64,000 nucleotides of DNA from Brochothrix campestris (GTDB taxonomy: Bacteria > Bacillota > Bacilli > Lactobacillales > Listeriaceae), in the NCBI RefSeq assembly GCF_046058945.1, contig NZ_CP175511.1:62001-126000 (forward strand). Direction: 5' to 3'. This document shows, piece by piece, positions 1 to 8,296 of the stretch (position 1 is the stretch's first letter; each line of letters begins with the position of its first letter). The position numbers and the translations under genes are program-made. Below the pieces are notes generated by a model that was not told the origin of the DNA, did not search any database, and saw only the letters and a list, made by a program, of their open reading frames with translations.

Positions 1-263
1 TGTTTTATTTGGCAATAATACTGCTTGTTGTAGGTACGCTTGTGTTTAACGTTGTTAAACAACAGATGCGCTTAACAACAAATAAAGCAGAGAGTATTAA
101 ATTAGAAAAAAAATACGAACAGTTAGTCAAGCAAGAGGCAACATACAAACAACAGGTGGAGCAATTAAAAGACCCTGAATATGTCGCTAAATTGGCACGT
201 AGTGAGTATTATTTATCAAAAAAAGGTGAGATTATCTTCACAATCCCATCAAAAGAAGACTAA
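1..263 (+). CDS. divIC: Cell-division protein DivIC (FtsB/DivIC family), 5' truncated by window edge
   Basis: The reading frame is open at the left edge, so only the C-terminal part is seen. A hydrophobic segment of about 15 residues (one membrane pass) is followed by a Lys/Glu/Gln-rich coiled coil and then the family tail containing DPEYVAKLARSEYYLSKKGE. DivIC is a bitopic membrane protein that forms a complex with FtsL and DivIB in the septal divisome. Its place just before an S1-domain gene and tilS is the usual Firmicute order. An internal TTG at position 9 is not a plausible start, because it lies inside the membrane segment. Confidence 0.93.
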   Translation, partial: FYLAIILLVVGTLVFNVVKQQMRLTTNKAESIKLEKKYEQLVKQEATYKQQVEQLKDPEYVAKLARSEYYLSKKGEIIFTIPSKED

Positions 264-326
264 TCAATAGCTATAAATGATTCACAAAATATAGGTATAA
301 TTAAATTAAGAAGGAGCATTCTATTT

Positions 327-761
327 ATGTCGATTGAAGTAGGTACTAAGGTAACGGGTAAAGTGACAGGAATTACAAATTTTGGAGCTTTTGTGGAACT
401 TGAAGGTGGCAAGACAGGTCTTGTTCATATTAGTGAAGTTGCAGATAGCTATGTTAAAGATATCCATGATATTTTAACTGTCGGTGATGAAGTCACTGTT
501 AAAGTTATGAACGTAGGTGATGATGGTAAGATTGGTTTGTCTATCCGTCGTGCAATTGATAAGCCTGAAAGTGAAAAAAGCGCATCATCAAGTTATTCTG
601 CACGTAAACCGAGAGCAGCGGTTAAAAAACCCACTTTCGAAAAACCTGAAGATTTCGAATCGAAAATGTCGCGTTTCTTAAAAGATAGTGATGAACGATT
701 GACAACAATCAAACGTCAAAGTGAATCAAAACGTGGCGGTAGAGGTGCTCGTCGCGGCTAG
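327..761 (+). CDS. yabR: S1-domain RNA-binding protein, YabR family
   Basis: This 144-residue protein has one S1 RNA-binding domain at about residues 5-75 (VTGKVTGITNFGAFVEL, then GLVHISEVA and VKVMNVGDDGKIGLSIR). A basic, low-complexity tail rich in Arg, Lys, Gly and Ser follows and ends GGRGARRG. The family resembles the S1 repeats of polynucleotide phosphorylase and is thought to bind RNA or ribosomes, but no precise role is established. An AAGGAG lies about 10 nt before the ATG. It sits between divIC and tilS as in other Firmicutes and is followed by an intrinsic terminator. Confidence 0.9.
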   Translation: MSIEVGTKVTGKVTGITNFGAFVELEGGKTGLVHISEVADSYVKDIHDILTVGDEVTVKVMNVGDDGKIGLSIRRAIDKPESEKSASSSYSARKPRAAVKKPTFEKPEDFESKMSRFLKDSDERLTTIKRQSESKRGGRGARRG

Positions 762-835
762 TCCGTGCACGTGCAGTAAGGCTACAACAGCGATGAACTA
801 ATTAAGGCTAGTCGAAGGAGTAGTCCTTACCACCA

Positions 836-867
836 GCACCGATGTATTCGTACACGGTGCTTTTTTT
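836..867 (+). terminator. Intrinsic terminator with UUCG loop, upstream of tilS
   Basis: GCACCG (836-841) pairs with CGGTGC (855-860). After one unpaired A, TGTA pairs with TACA around a TTCG tetraloop, and seven T residues follow. The T-run ends 16 nt before the tilS ATG and abuts its ribosome binding site. It would end the yabR transcript or attenuate read-through into tilS. Confidence 0.85.
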
Positions 868-883
868 AAGGAGAGCGAGCGAT

Positions 884-2263
884 ATGTTACATGATAAGGT
901 GAAACAGTATTGTGATAAGCACGACTTAATCAGACCAGGGGAGCGCTATCTCCTGGCTATTTCTGGTGGCGTTGATTCAATGGCACTGCTGCATTATTTT
1001 GCAACACATTTTTCAAACAATCAACTAGCGGTCGTTAATGTTAATCATCAATTACGAAATGAAGCTTACCAAGAAGCAAAACTGGTCCAAGCCACCTGTC
1101 AGTCAAACGGCATTGCGTATATTAGTAAAACGATTGACGTGAAGATGTTAAAGCATGAAGTTAATATGGGGGTTGAGGCTGCAGCTCGTATCGGTCGCTA
1201 TCGCTGTTTCGAAGAGGCGTTAGCTGAAACGAACAGTGACGTAATCGTCTTAGCTCATCATGCCGATGACCAAAGTGAAACAATCTTAATGCGCTTGACC
1301 CGTGGTAGTCACGGTAGCGGCTATGCAGGTATGCCTCAACAACGGTCATTTTCAACCGGTCGGCTCATTCGTCCATTTTTAGCAGTGAGCAAAAAGGAAC
1401 TGAAGCACTATGTGGAACAGCACAATATCGCTTTTTTAGAAGATGCCTCTAATGCGACAGACGATGTGACGCGTAATCGTTTTCGTCACCATATACTGCC
1501 GTTATTACACCAAGAAAATGCTCAATTAAATACCCATCTTAGTCAGTTTCATGAGGATATCATTTTGCGAGAAGGTTTTATTACAACACTGATTGAACGG
1601 GCGTTTACAGCAGTGGCCCAAACACAAACCCAGCAAAGTTATTTGCTCAATATCACCGCATTTAAGGCGGAACACCAGCTAATTCAGGAGGGGATTATTC
1701 GGCGGATACTGAGTGAATTACTGCCGCATAATCATCTGCAATTAACACGACGTTTAGTCGCGAATGCATTGGATTTATTGAAAGGAAGCACTCCGTCTGC
1801 TAAACTGTATTTACCGTCGCAATTAAGACTACAACGGGAGTATGACGAAGCCTACTTCTATTTCGAAACAGCTTCGTCCGAGGTTGTAGCCGATTGTTAT
1901 ACCTTAGGTAAGGATGAGTCACTGTTGATGGCTAATGGACAAACGATTAGCTGTCGACCGTGTTCGGCGATTTCCTCAGAAACTGAAGGTGAATCGTTTA
2001 TCATCAATGACAATGCGGTGTTATTTCCTTTAACCATCCGTACACGTTTACAAGGTGACCGAGTACGCTTGAAGGGAATGGACGGACGTAAAAAAGTGAA
2101 AAAACTCTTTATTGATCAAAAAATACCGCGGCAACAGCGTGAACAACAAATCGTCGTCGTTGATGCAACTGGTGAAATTATTTGGTTGCCAGGTATGCAA
2201 TCGACTATTTATGAAACAGCAATCGATAAGAGTCAAAATCAATATATTATAAAAATAGTCTAG
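884..2263 (+). CDS. tilS: tRNA(Ile)-lysidine synthase TilS
   Basis: TilS modifies C34 of the CAU-anticodon tRNA-Ile2 to lysidine, using ATP and lysine, so that it reads AUA codons. The PP-loop SGGVDS is at residues 27-32, followed by the N-type ATP pyrophosphatase domain with AHHADDQSETILMRL. The C-terminal domain carries RLQGDRVRLKGMDGRKKVKK. Length is 459 residues, normal for the family. I place the start at 884, where AAGGAG precedes the ATG by 8 nt. The in-frame ATG at 842 lies inside the terminator hairpin and lacks a ribosome binding site. hpt follows 12 nt after the stop. Confidence 0.97.
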   Translation: MLHDKVKQYCDKHDLIRPGERYLLAISGGVDSMALLHYFATHFSNNQLAVVNVNHQLRNEAYQEAKLVQATCQSNGIAYISKTIDVKMLKHEVNMGVEAAARIGRYRCFEEALAETNSDVIVLAHHADDQSETILMRLTRGSHGSGYAGMPQQRSFSTGRLIRPFLAVSKKELKHYVEQHNIAFLEDASNATDDVTRNRFRHHILPLLHQENAQLNTHLSQFHEDIILREGFITTLIERAFTAVAQTQTQQSYLLNITAFKAEHQLIQEGIIRRILSELLPHNHLQLTRRLVANALDLLKGSTPSAKLYLPSQLRLQREYDEAYFYFETASSEVVADCYTLGKDESLLMANGQTISCRPCSAISSETEGESFIINDNAVLFPLTIRTRLQGDRVRLKGMDGRKKVKKLFIDQKIPRQQREQQIVVVDATGEIIWLPGMQSTIYETAIDKSQNQYIIKIV

Positions 2264-2275
2264 GAGGACAACGAC

Positions 2276-2815
2276 ATGCGTGAAGATATTTTAGAAGTAT
2301 TAATTTCTGAAGAAGAGATTGCTCAAAAGGTAAAAGAATTAGGTCAAGATTTAACGGTGACATACAAGGATAAATTCCCACTGGTGATCGGAATTTTAAA
2401 AGGTGCGACACCATTTATGATGGACCTTGTACGACAAATTGATACACAGTTAGAGTTTGATTTTATGGATGTTTCAAGTTATGGTGTCGGTACTTCATCA
2501 AGCGGTGAAGTTAAAATCATTAAAGACTTAGATGCATCCGTTGAAGGTCGCGATTTAATTATTGTTGAAGATATTATTGATAGTGGTCGTACACTTGCTT
2601 ACTTAATGAATATGTTGAAAAATCGTAAAGCACGTTCAATCCAATTGGTGACATTATTAGATAAACCAGCCGGTCGTGTGGTTGATATCGAAGTTGATCA
2701 TGCGTGTTTTAATGTGCCAAATGAATTTGTAGTTGGTTATGGCCTAGATTATGCAGAACGTTACCGTAATCTGCCGTACATTGGTATACTTAAACCAGAA
2801 GTATACAGTAATTAA
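2276..2815 (+). CDS. hpt: Hypoxanthine phosphoribosyltransferase
   Basis: This 179-residue cytoplasmic enzyme of purine salvage transfers phosphoribose from PRPP to hypoxanthine or guanine. The PRPP-binding loop is VEDIIDSGRT at about residues 98-107, followed by LVTLLDKPAGR and VGYGLDYAERYRNLP, all typical of HPRT. The RBS is AGGAGG, 8 nt before the ATG. The tilS-hpt-ftsH order is standard in Firmicutes, where TilS and HPRT have been linked to ftsH expression. The gene is probably cotranscribed with tilS. Confidence 0.97.
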   Translation: MREDILEVLISEEEIAQKVKELGQDLTVTYKDKFPLVIGILKGATPFMMDLVRQIDTQLEFDFMDVSSYGVGTSSSGEVKIIKDLDASVEGRDLIIVEDIIDSGRTLAYLMNMLKNRKARSIQLVTLLDKPAGRVVDIEVDHACFNVPNEFVVGYGLDYAERYRNLPYIGILKPEVYSN

Positions 2816-2840
2816 GCGTAAGTGAATAAAGGTCAAATTA

Positions 2841-2870
2841 TTGGGAATAAAAAAACCTTTATGCTATTAT
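2841..2870 (+). promoter_or_regulatory. Candidate SigA promoter for ftsH
   Basis: TTGGGA (2841-2846) and TATTAT (2865-2870) are 18 nt apart in the 247-nt gap before ftsH. The -35 box is weak. Downstream there is a leader of nearly 190 nt before the GGAGG of ftsH. Confidence 0.4.
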
Positions 2871-3062
2871 TAATGTAGCTTTTCAAGCGAAAAGACAAGG
2901 TATCGTAAGCGTTTTGAATAAAAATAAGCGATTTAAGAGTGTAAGTGCTAGTGTAGACGTATGAATCAGTGAAGTTAATTGAAAGTCGACTTTTTTTGAT
3001 GAGAAGTCAATTGGGAGATAACTATTGATCTTAGGGAACACTTACATCAGAGGAGGTAAGGA

Positions 3063-5042
3063 ATGAACCGTATTTTTAAACAAGGTATACTGTATGTGAT
3101 TGTACTTGTAGTAATTGTAGGGATTGTTAACTTTATTAGTGGTGATAAAAACCAAACACGTGACATTCGTTACGATGAATTCACAACAGCCTTAAAAGAC
3201 AATAAAGTAGAGTCTTACTCTATTAAACCAAGTCGTGGTGTTTTTCTAATTGAGGGTACATATAAAGACAGTACAGCTAAGAAAACATCCAATAAAGACA
3301 AAGAGGCGTTAACATTTACGACATTCTCGGTTGACTCTGAGGTAACGATTGCTGACATTAAAGCAGACACGGCCAAAGGTGTTAAAACTGAAATATTACC
3401 GCAGGATCAACAAAGCGGTTGGATTACCTTCTTAACAACGTTATTACCATTCTTACTCTTGATTCTCTTTATCTTCTTTATGATGAGTCAAGCCCAAGGC
3501 GGCGGTGGCGGCGGCAAAATGATGAACTTTGGTAAGAGTAAAGCTAAACTGTATGACAACTCTAAAATCAAAGTGCGTTTTGCCGATGTTGCAGGTGCTG
3601 ATGAAGAGAAACAAGAACTTGTGGAAGTGGTTGATTTCTTAAAAGATCCTCGTAAGTTTGCGAGTCTAGGTGCTAAAATTCCGAAAGGTGTTTTATTAGT
3701 CGGACCTCCGGGTACCGGTAAAACCCTCCTAGCGAAAGCTGTTGCAGGCGAAGCTGGGACACCATTCTTCTCTATTAGTGGTTCTGACTTCGTTGAAATG
3801 TTTGTCGGTGTCGGTGCATCACGTGTACGTGATTTATTCGAACAAGCGAAGAAAAATGCGCCGTGTATCATCTTCATTGATGAAATTGATGCAGTTGGTC
3901 GCCAACGTGGTGCTGGTGTCGGTGGGGGTCACGATGAACGTGAGCAAACATTGAATCAATTACTCGTTGAAATGGATGGGTTCCAAGGCAACGAAGGCAT
4001 CATTATGATTGCCGCAACTAACCGTGCAGATGTGCTTGACCCAGCCCTCTTGCGTCCCGGCCGTTTTGACCGTCAAATTACGGTTGATCGTCCTGATGTT
4101 AAAGGCCGTGAAGCAGTCTTGAAAGTTCATGCACGTAACAAGCCATTAGCTGCTGATGTTGATTTAAAAGCGATTGCCCAACGTACACCAGGTTTTTCTG
4201 GTGCCGACTTAGAAAACCTTCTAAATGAAGGGGCGCTTGTGGCCGCTCGTCGCGATAAAACTAAAATTGATATGACGGATATTGACGAAGCAACGGATCG
4301 TGTGATTGCTGGTCCAGCGAAGAAAAATCGTGTCATTAGTAAAAAAGAACGCACAACAGTTGCTTATCATGAAGCCGGCCATACAATTATTGGTACTGTG
4401 CTTGATGAAGCTGAGACCGTTCATAAAGTAACGATTGTCCCTCGTGGTCAAGCGGGTGGTTATGCCGTAATGATGCCGAAAGAAGATCGTTTCTTACTCA
4501 CTAAAAACGAGTTGCTTGACCGTATTACTGGTTTGTTAGGTGGTCGTGTCGCTGAAGATGTTACTTTTGGTGAAGTATCAACCGGAGCAAGTAATGACTT
4601 TGAACGTGCAACTGAGATGGCCCATCGAATGGTGACTGAATGGGGTATGAGCGATAAAATCGGTCCACTTCAATTCAAAGGCAGCAACGATAATGTCTTC
4701 TTAGGTCGTGACATGGGTGGCGGTAAAGGCTTCTCTGATCAAATCGCATTTGTGATCGACTCAGAAGTGCAACGCATCATTAACGAATGTTACGCACGTG
4801 CCAAAGAAATTTTAACAACGCATCAAGTGCAATTAGAAACAATTGCTCAAAAATTACTTGAAATTGAAACATTGAATGCAAAAGAAATCCGCAGTCTCTT
4901 TGATACTGGTGAAATGCCCGTGGCAGAAGATGACACAGTCGTAGCTGAAGCGCAAGAAGTTGTTGTTGAAGCTGTTGGCGATGCAGATGTTGCTGCGACT
5001 GTTGATGAACAAGTGATTGAAAAAACCGAAGATAAACAATAA
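3063..5042 (+). CDS. ftsH: ATP-dependent zinc metalloprotease FtsH
   Basis: FtsH is a membrane-anchored hexameric AAA+ protease that degrades misfolded membrane and regulatory proteins. Membrane segments lie at about residues 8-26 and 120-141, flanking an extracytoplasmic domain. The Walker A GPPGTGKT is at 214-221, Walker B IIFIDEID is at about 269-276, and the zinc motif HEAGH is at 436-440. A Gly-rich linker (QGGGGGGK) follows the second membrane helix. The C-terminal 40 residues are acidic and Val/Ala-rich, as in many Gram-positive FtsH proteins. Length is 659 residues. The start has GGAGG 6 nt upstream. Confidence 0.98.
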   Translation: MNRIFKQGILYVIVLVVIVGIVNFISGDKNQTRDIRYDEFTTALKDNKVESYSIKPSRGVFLIEGTYKDSTAKKTSNKDKEALTFTTFSVDSEVTIADIKADTAKGVKTEILPQDQQSGWITFLTTLLPFLLLILFIFFMMSQAQGGGGGGKMMNFGKSKAKLYDNSKIKVRFADVAGADEEKQELVEVVDFLKDPRKFASLGAKIPKGVLLVGPPGTGKTLLAKAVAGEAGTPFFSISGSDFVEMFVGVGASRVRDLFEQAKKNAPCIIFIDEIDAVGRQRGAGVGGGHDEREQTLNQLLVEMDGFQGNEGIIMIAATNRADVLDPALLRPGRFDRQITVDRPDVKGREAVLKVHARNKPLAADVDLKAIAQRTPGFSGADLENLLNEGALVAARRDKTKIDMTDIDEATDRVIAGPAKKNRVISKKERTTVAYHEAGHTIIGTVLDEAETVHKVTIVPRGQAGGYAVMMPKEDRFLLTKNELLDRITGLLGGRVAEDVTFGEVSTGASNDFERATEMAHRMVTEWGMSDKIGPLQFKGSNDNVFLGRDMGGGKGFSDQIAFVIDSEVQRIINECYARAKEILTTHQVQLETIAQKLLEIETLNAKEIRSLFDTGEMPVAEDDTVVAEAQEVVVEAVGDADVAATVDEQVIEKTEDKQ

Positions 5043-5058
5043 CACATAGACAAGCATG

Positions 5059-5089
5059 AGTGAGTCGCGCAATGCGTGGCTCGCTTTTT
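5059..5089 (+). terminator. Intrinsic terminator between ftsH and hslO
   Basis: AGTGAGTCGCGC pairs with GCGTGGCTCGCT (three G-T pairs) around an AAT loop, followed by TTTTT. The T-run ends 21 nt before the hslO ATG, and no promoter is visible in between. Partial read-through, or a promoter inside ftsH, must supply hslO. Confidence 0.8.
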
Positions 5090-5110
5090 GTATAAAGGAG
5101 CGTATAAAAA

Positions 5111-5992
5111 ATGGCAGATTATTTAGTAAGAGCACTCGCATGTAATTCACAGGTGCGTGCATTCGCAGCATTAACAACAGAAACAGTCGGTGAGGCGCAA
5201 CGTCGTCACCAAACATTACCAGTGACATCGGCAGCCCTAGGTCGAACCATGACGGGTGCTTTAATGTTAGGTATGAGCGGTAAAGGCGATCAAAAAATCA
5301 CCTTGAAAATCGAAGGCGATGGTCCAATTGGTGCCATTATTGCTGATAGTGATGCTCATGGTAAAATTCGTGGTTACGTGCAAAATCCAGGTGTTCATTT
5401 TACGGAGTTAAATGAGCATGGCAAGTTGGATGTGCGCCGCGGTGTCGGTACAACCGGAACAGTGACTGTTACAAAAGATATCGGTATGCGTGAAAAAATC
5501 AACGGGCAAGTACCCTTGATTTCAGGTGAAATCAGTGAAGATATTACCTATTACTTAGCTACGAGTGAACAAATTCCTTCAGCTGTTGGTGCGGGTGTGT
5601 TAGTCAATCCAGATGCTTCGATTCAAGCGGCCGGAGGCTTTATGATTCAGTTGTTACCGAATGCTTCGGATGAGGTGATTACTCACATTGAGCAACAATT
5701 GGCCAATATGCCAACGATTTCGAAATTGATTGATGCGGGACGTACACCTGAAGAAATTCTCGTGGATATTTTAGGTGATGATGTAAAAATCATTGAAAAA
5801 GTACCGGTATCGTTTGAGTGTGTTTGTTCAAAAGAACGATTTGGAAACGCGATTATCTCATTAGGTGAAAAAGAGATTCGTGACATGATTGATGAAGATG
5901 GCGGAGCGGAGGCTTGCTGCCAGTTCTGTGGCAATAAATATAACTTTTCAGTAGCGGATTTAGAGGGGTTAATTACCGAGAGCAAAAACTAA
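5111..5992 (+). CDS. hslO: Redox-regulated chaperone Hsp33
   Basis: Hsp33 is a cytoplasmic holdase activated by oxidation. The C-terminal zinc switch is present: C237-V-C239 and C270-Q-F-C273, with an extra Cys at 269. In the reduced form these four thiols hold Zn2+; under oxidative stress they form disulfides and expose the binding surface. Length (293 residues) and the N-terminal MADYLVRALACNSQVRAF match the family. AAGGAG precedes the ATG by 9 nt. It follows ftsH in many Firmicutes. Confidence 0.97.
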   Translation: MADYLVRALACNSQVRAFAALTTETVGEAQRRHQTLPVTSAALGRTMTGALMLGMSGKGDQKITLKIEGDGPIGAIIADSDAHGKIRGYVQNPGVHFTELNEHGKLDVRRGVGTTGTVTVTKDIGMREKINGQVPLISGEISEDITYYLATSEQIPSAVGAGVLVNPDASIQAAGGFMIQLLPNASDEVITHIEQQLANMPTISKLIDAGRTPEEILVDILGDDVKIIEKVPVSFECVCSKERFGNAIISLGEKEIRDMIDEDGGAEACCQFCGNKYNFSVADLEGLITESKN

Positions 5993-5997
5993 ATCGC

Positions 5998-6031
5998 TAA
6001 TCTTGACAAGAATGGTAGGAATTGATAAAGT
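5998..6031 (+). promoter_or_regulatory. cysK promoter overlapping a CymR-like box
   Basis: TTGACA (6003-6008) and TAAAGT (6026-6031) are separated by 17 nt. The promoter lies within TAATC...GGTAGGAATTGATA. This resembles, from memory, the binding box of the cysteine repressor CymR, whose conserved half contains GGAATT. Operator assignment is inference; the promoter spacing is seen directly. Confidence 0.5.
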
Positions 6032-6065
6032 TAGGGTAATAAGATGATACGAGGGAGTGTTAATG

Positions 6066-6998
6066 ATGGCAATTTATGAATCTGCATTAGACCTAGTCGG
6101 TCACACACCGATTGTAAAATTAAACCGTTTAGTAACTGAAGGTTCGGCGGATGTTTACGTTAAATTGGAGTATCAAAATCCTGGTGGCAGCATTAAAGAT
6201 CGGATTGCGAAAGCGATGATTGAAGATGCTGAAAAAGCTGGTTTATTAAAAGCCGGTGATACGATTGTTGAGCCTACTAGTGGTAACACGGGTATTGGTT
6301 TAGCGTTTGTGGCAGCGGTAAAAGGCTATGCTTCAGTGTTTGTGATGCCGGATACGATGAGTGTAGAGCGTCGTAAATTGCTAGAAGCTTATGGTGCTAA
6401 ATTAGTGTTAACACCAGGGTCTGAAGGAATGAAGGGTGCGATTGCGAAAGCAAAAGAATTATCTGCAACAGATGGTTACTTCATGCCACAACAATTTAGT
6501 AACCCGTCGAATCCTGCGATTCATGAAGCGACAACGGGACCTGAAATCATTGCTGACTTTGGTGAAACAGGCTTAGATGCCTTTATCGCTGGTGTTGGTA
6601 CAGGTGGAACAGTAACTGGCGTGGGTCACGTCTTAAAACAAGCCAATCCAAACATTAGAATCTATGCTCTTGAACCATTGGAATCACCTGTTTTAGCAGG
6701 TGGTCAACCAAGCCCACATAAAATTCAAGGAATCGGTGCTGGTTTTGTCCCAGATACATTAGATACAAAGGTTTATGATGGTATTTTACAAGTGGCAAGT
6801 GAAGATGCCTTGAAAACGGCACGTCTTGTGGCCAAGGAAGAAGGCTTATTAGTTGGTATTTCTTCAGGTGCAACTATTCATGCGGCACTAGAACAAGCGA
6901 AACAATTAGGTGCCGGTAAAAAAGTATTGGCGATTGTAGCTAGTAATGGTGAACGTTACTTGAGTACACCACTTTATGAGTTCGACGATCAAGTATGA
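6066..6998 (+). CDS. cysK: Cysteine synthase A (O-acetylserine sulfhydrylase)
   Basis: CysK makes cysteine from O-acetylserine and sulfide with PLP. The PLP lysine is K44 in NPGGSIKDRIA. The phosphate-binding loop PTSGNTGIGL follows, then GTGGTVTG and the C-terminal SSGAT motif. Length is 310 residues. The region reads GTG-TTA-ATG-ATG. I chose the second ATG, because GAGGGAG at 6051-6057 is then 8 nt away and the product begins MAIYESALDLVG like its relatives. Its substrate would come from CysE, encoded 18 kb away behind a T-box. A strong terminator follows. Confidence 0.96.
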   Translation: MAIYESALDLVGHTPIVKLNRLVTEGSADVYVKLEYQNPGGSIKDRIAKAMIEDAEKAGLLKAGDTIVEPTSGNTGIGLAFVAAVKGYASVFVMPDTMSVERRKLLEAYGAKLVLTPGSEGMKGAIAKAKELSATDGYFMPQQFSNPSNPAIHEATTGPEIIADFGETGLDAFIAGVGTGGTVTGVGHVLKQANPNIRIYALEPLESPVLAGGQPSPHKIQGIGAGFVPDTLDTKVYDGILQVASEDALKTARLVAKEEGLLVGISSGATIHAALEQAKQLGAGKKVLAIVASNGERYLSTPLYEFDDQV

Positions 6999-7015
6999 AT
7001 TTGCAAGCAATAGCG

Positions 7016-7053
7016 AAAAAGATTACCTCAAGCAATTGAGGTAATCTTTTTTT
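7016..7053 (+). terminator. Intrinsic terminator after cysK
   Basis: GATTACCTCAA pairs perfectly with TTGAGGTAATC around a GCAA loop, flanked by five A and seven T residues. The A/T flanks make it potentially bidirectional, but no convergent gene exists. Confidence 0.95.
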
Positions 7054-7119
7054 GTTCGATAGGATTTCTGTGCAAGATAGCGTAAAATAAAGACAGATAG
7101 TATTTAGGGAGGGACACAA

Positions 7120-7935
7120 ATGGCTCTTAAATGGAATAAACCACATCCAACGTATGTGATGGGGATTTTAAATGTTACCCCCGACTCTTTTTCGGATGGC
7201 GGAGACTATCATCGTCATGATTTAGCGGTGCAACGTGCGCAACAGTTATATGCAGATGGTGCGGATTTGATTGACGTTGGCGGTGTGTCGACGCGTCCGG
7301 GCTATTCACCGGTGAGCGTGACAGCAGAACTGGCTCGGGTCATCCCGGTTATCGATCAAATAATGAGTACGAAACCACTACCTTTGTCTGTTGATACTTA
7401 CCGTGCTGAAGTCGCTTATCAGGCGATTCTTAAAGGGGCGACCATTATTAATGATCAATGGCGGGCGACCTATGATAACGAGATGGCCAGTGTAGCGGCA
7501 GAACAACACGTTCCAATTGTTTTGATGCACAACCGCGAGGACGCGCGCTACACTCATTTTTTTGATGAATACCTTGAAGATATGCAAGAAAGTATTGCAA
7601 TTTGTTTGAAGGCAGGTGTTGCTCGCGATAAAATCATTTTAGATCCGGGTTTTGGTTTTGTTAAAACAGCCCAACAGAACCTCGAAGTGACCCGTCGTCT
7701 CCCTGAATTGGTGGCGCTAGGGTATGATGTTTTATATGCGCCAAGCCGTAAGCGGACGATTGGTGCGATGTTAGGCGACTTACCAGTAACTGAACGGATG
7801 GAAGGCACTGGTGCGATGGTTAATTATGCAATGATGCAAGGTGCTGCGGCAGTGCGCGTGCATGATGTGCGAGCAATTGCACGAATGATACGGGTGATGG
7901 ACATTATGACACGAAAGGTTGAGTGGGATGGATAA
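7120..7935 (+). CDS. folP: Dihydropteroate synthase
   Basis: FolP condenses p-aminobenzoate with dihydropterin pyrophosphate in folate synthesis and is the sulfonamide target. The first signature GILNVTPDSFSDGG is at residues 15-28. The second (IDVGG-STRPG) is at 51-61 but has Val56 where Glu is usual. Later motifs include ILDPGFGFVKT and PSRKRTIG. Length (271) is normal. GGGAGG lies 9 nt before the ATG. It heads a tight cluster, overlapping folB by 8 nt. No folE, pab or folC gene is in view. Confidence 0.96.
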   Translation: MALKWNKPHPTYVMGILNVTPDSFSDGGDYHRHDLAVQRAQQLYADGADLIDVGGVSTRPGYSPVSVTAELARVIPVIDQIMSTKPLPLSVDTYRAEVAYQAILKGATIINDQWRATYDNEMASVAAEQHVPIVLMHNREDARYTHFFDEYLEDMQESIAICLKAGVARDKIILDPGFGFVKTAQQNLEVTRRLPELVALGYDVLYAPSRKRTIGAMLGDLPVTERMEGTGAMVNYAMMQGAAAVRVHDVRAIARMIRVMDIMTRKVEWDG

Positions 7936-8296
7936 AATATATTTAACGAATTGTGAATTTTATGGTTTTCATGGGGTATTGCCGGAAGAAACAACATTAG
8001 GTCAGCGGTTTAATATTTCCTTAGTATTAGAAGTCGATACGAAAGCAGCGGGCATTAGCGACGATGTTAAAGATACGGTCAGTTATGCGGAAGTGTTTGA
8101 AACGATGCGTGTTATCGTTGAAACTGAGCGTTATTTATTGTTAGAAGCCTTGAGTGAACGGTTAGCGACTGTTATTTTGCAGCGTTATGCTTTAATTGCC
8201 GCTTTGACAGTGACAACCGTCAAACCGCGTCCGCCGATTAACGGTCATTTTGATTCGGTTGCAGTTGAAATTAGACGAGAGCGTGGCGATTTGTAA
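7928..8296 (+). CDS. folB: Dihydroneopterin aldolase
   Basis: FolB cleaves 7,8-dihydroneopterin to 6-hydroxymethyl-dihydropterin and glycolaldehyde. Family features are NCEFYGFHGVLPEE near the N terminus (the Glu after FHGVLP is the pterin contact), LGQRF, and a C-terminal KPRPPI. I use the ATG at 7928 (product MDKIYLTN, 122 residues). An upstream TTG at 7919 directly abuts the AAAGG and is unlikely. The start overlaps the end of folP by 8 nt, and the stop overlaps folK by 1 nt, implying translational coupling. Confidence 0.95.
   Translation: MDKIYLTNCEFYGFHGVLPEETTLGQRFNISLVLEVDTKAAGISDDVKDTVSYAEVFETMRVIVETERYLLLEALSERLATVILQRYALIAALTVTTVKPRPPINGHFDSVAVEIRRERGDL

Noticed and set aside
842..883. 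A longer TilS starting at 842
   Set aside because: The ATG is inside the terminator hairpin and has no ribosome binding site; the ATG at 884 gives the family N terminus.
3488..4451. Several minus-strand open frames of 75-129 codons over ftsH
   Set aside because: They are shadows of the conserved AAA and protease coding sequence and have no independent signals.
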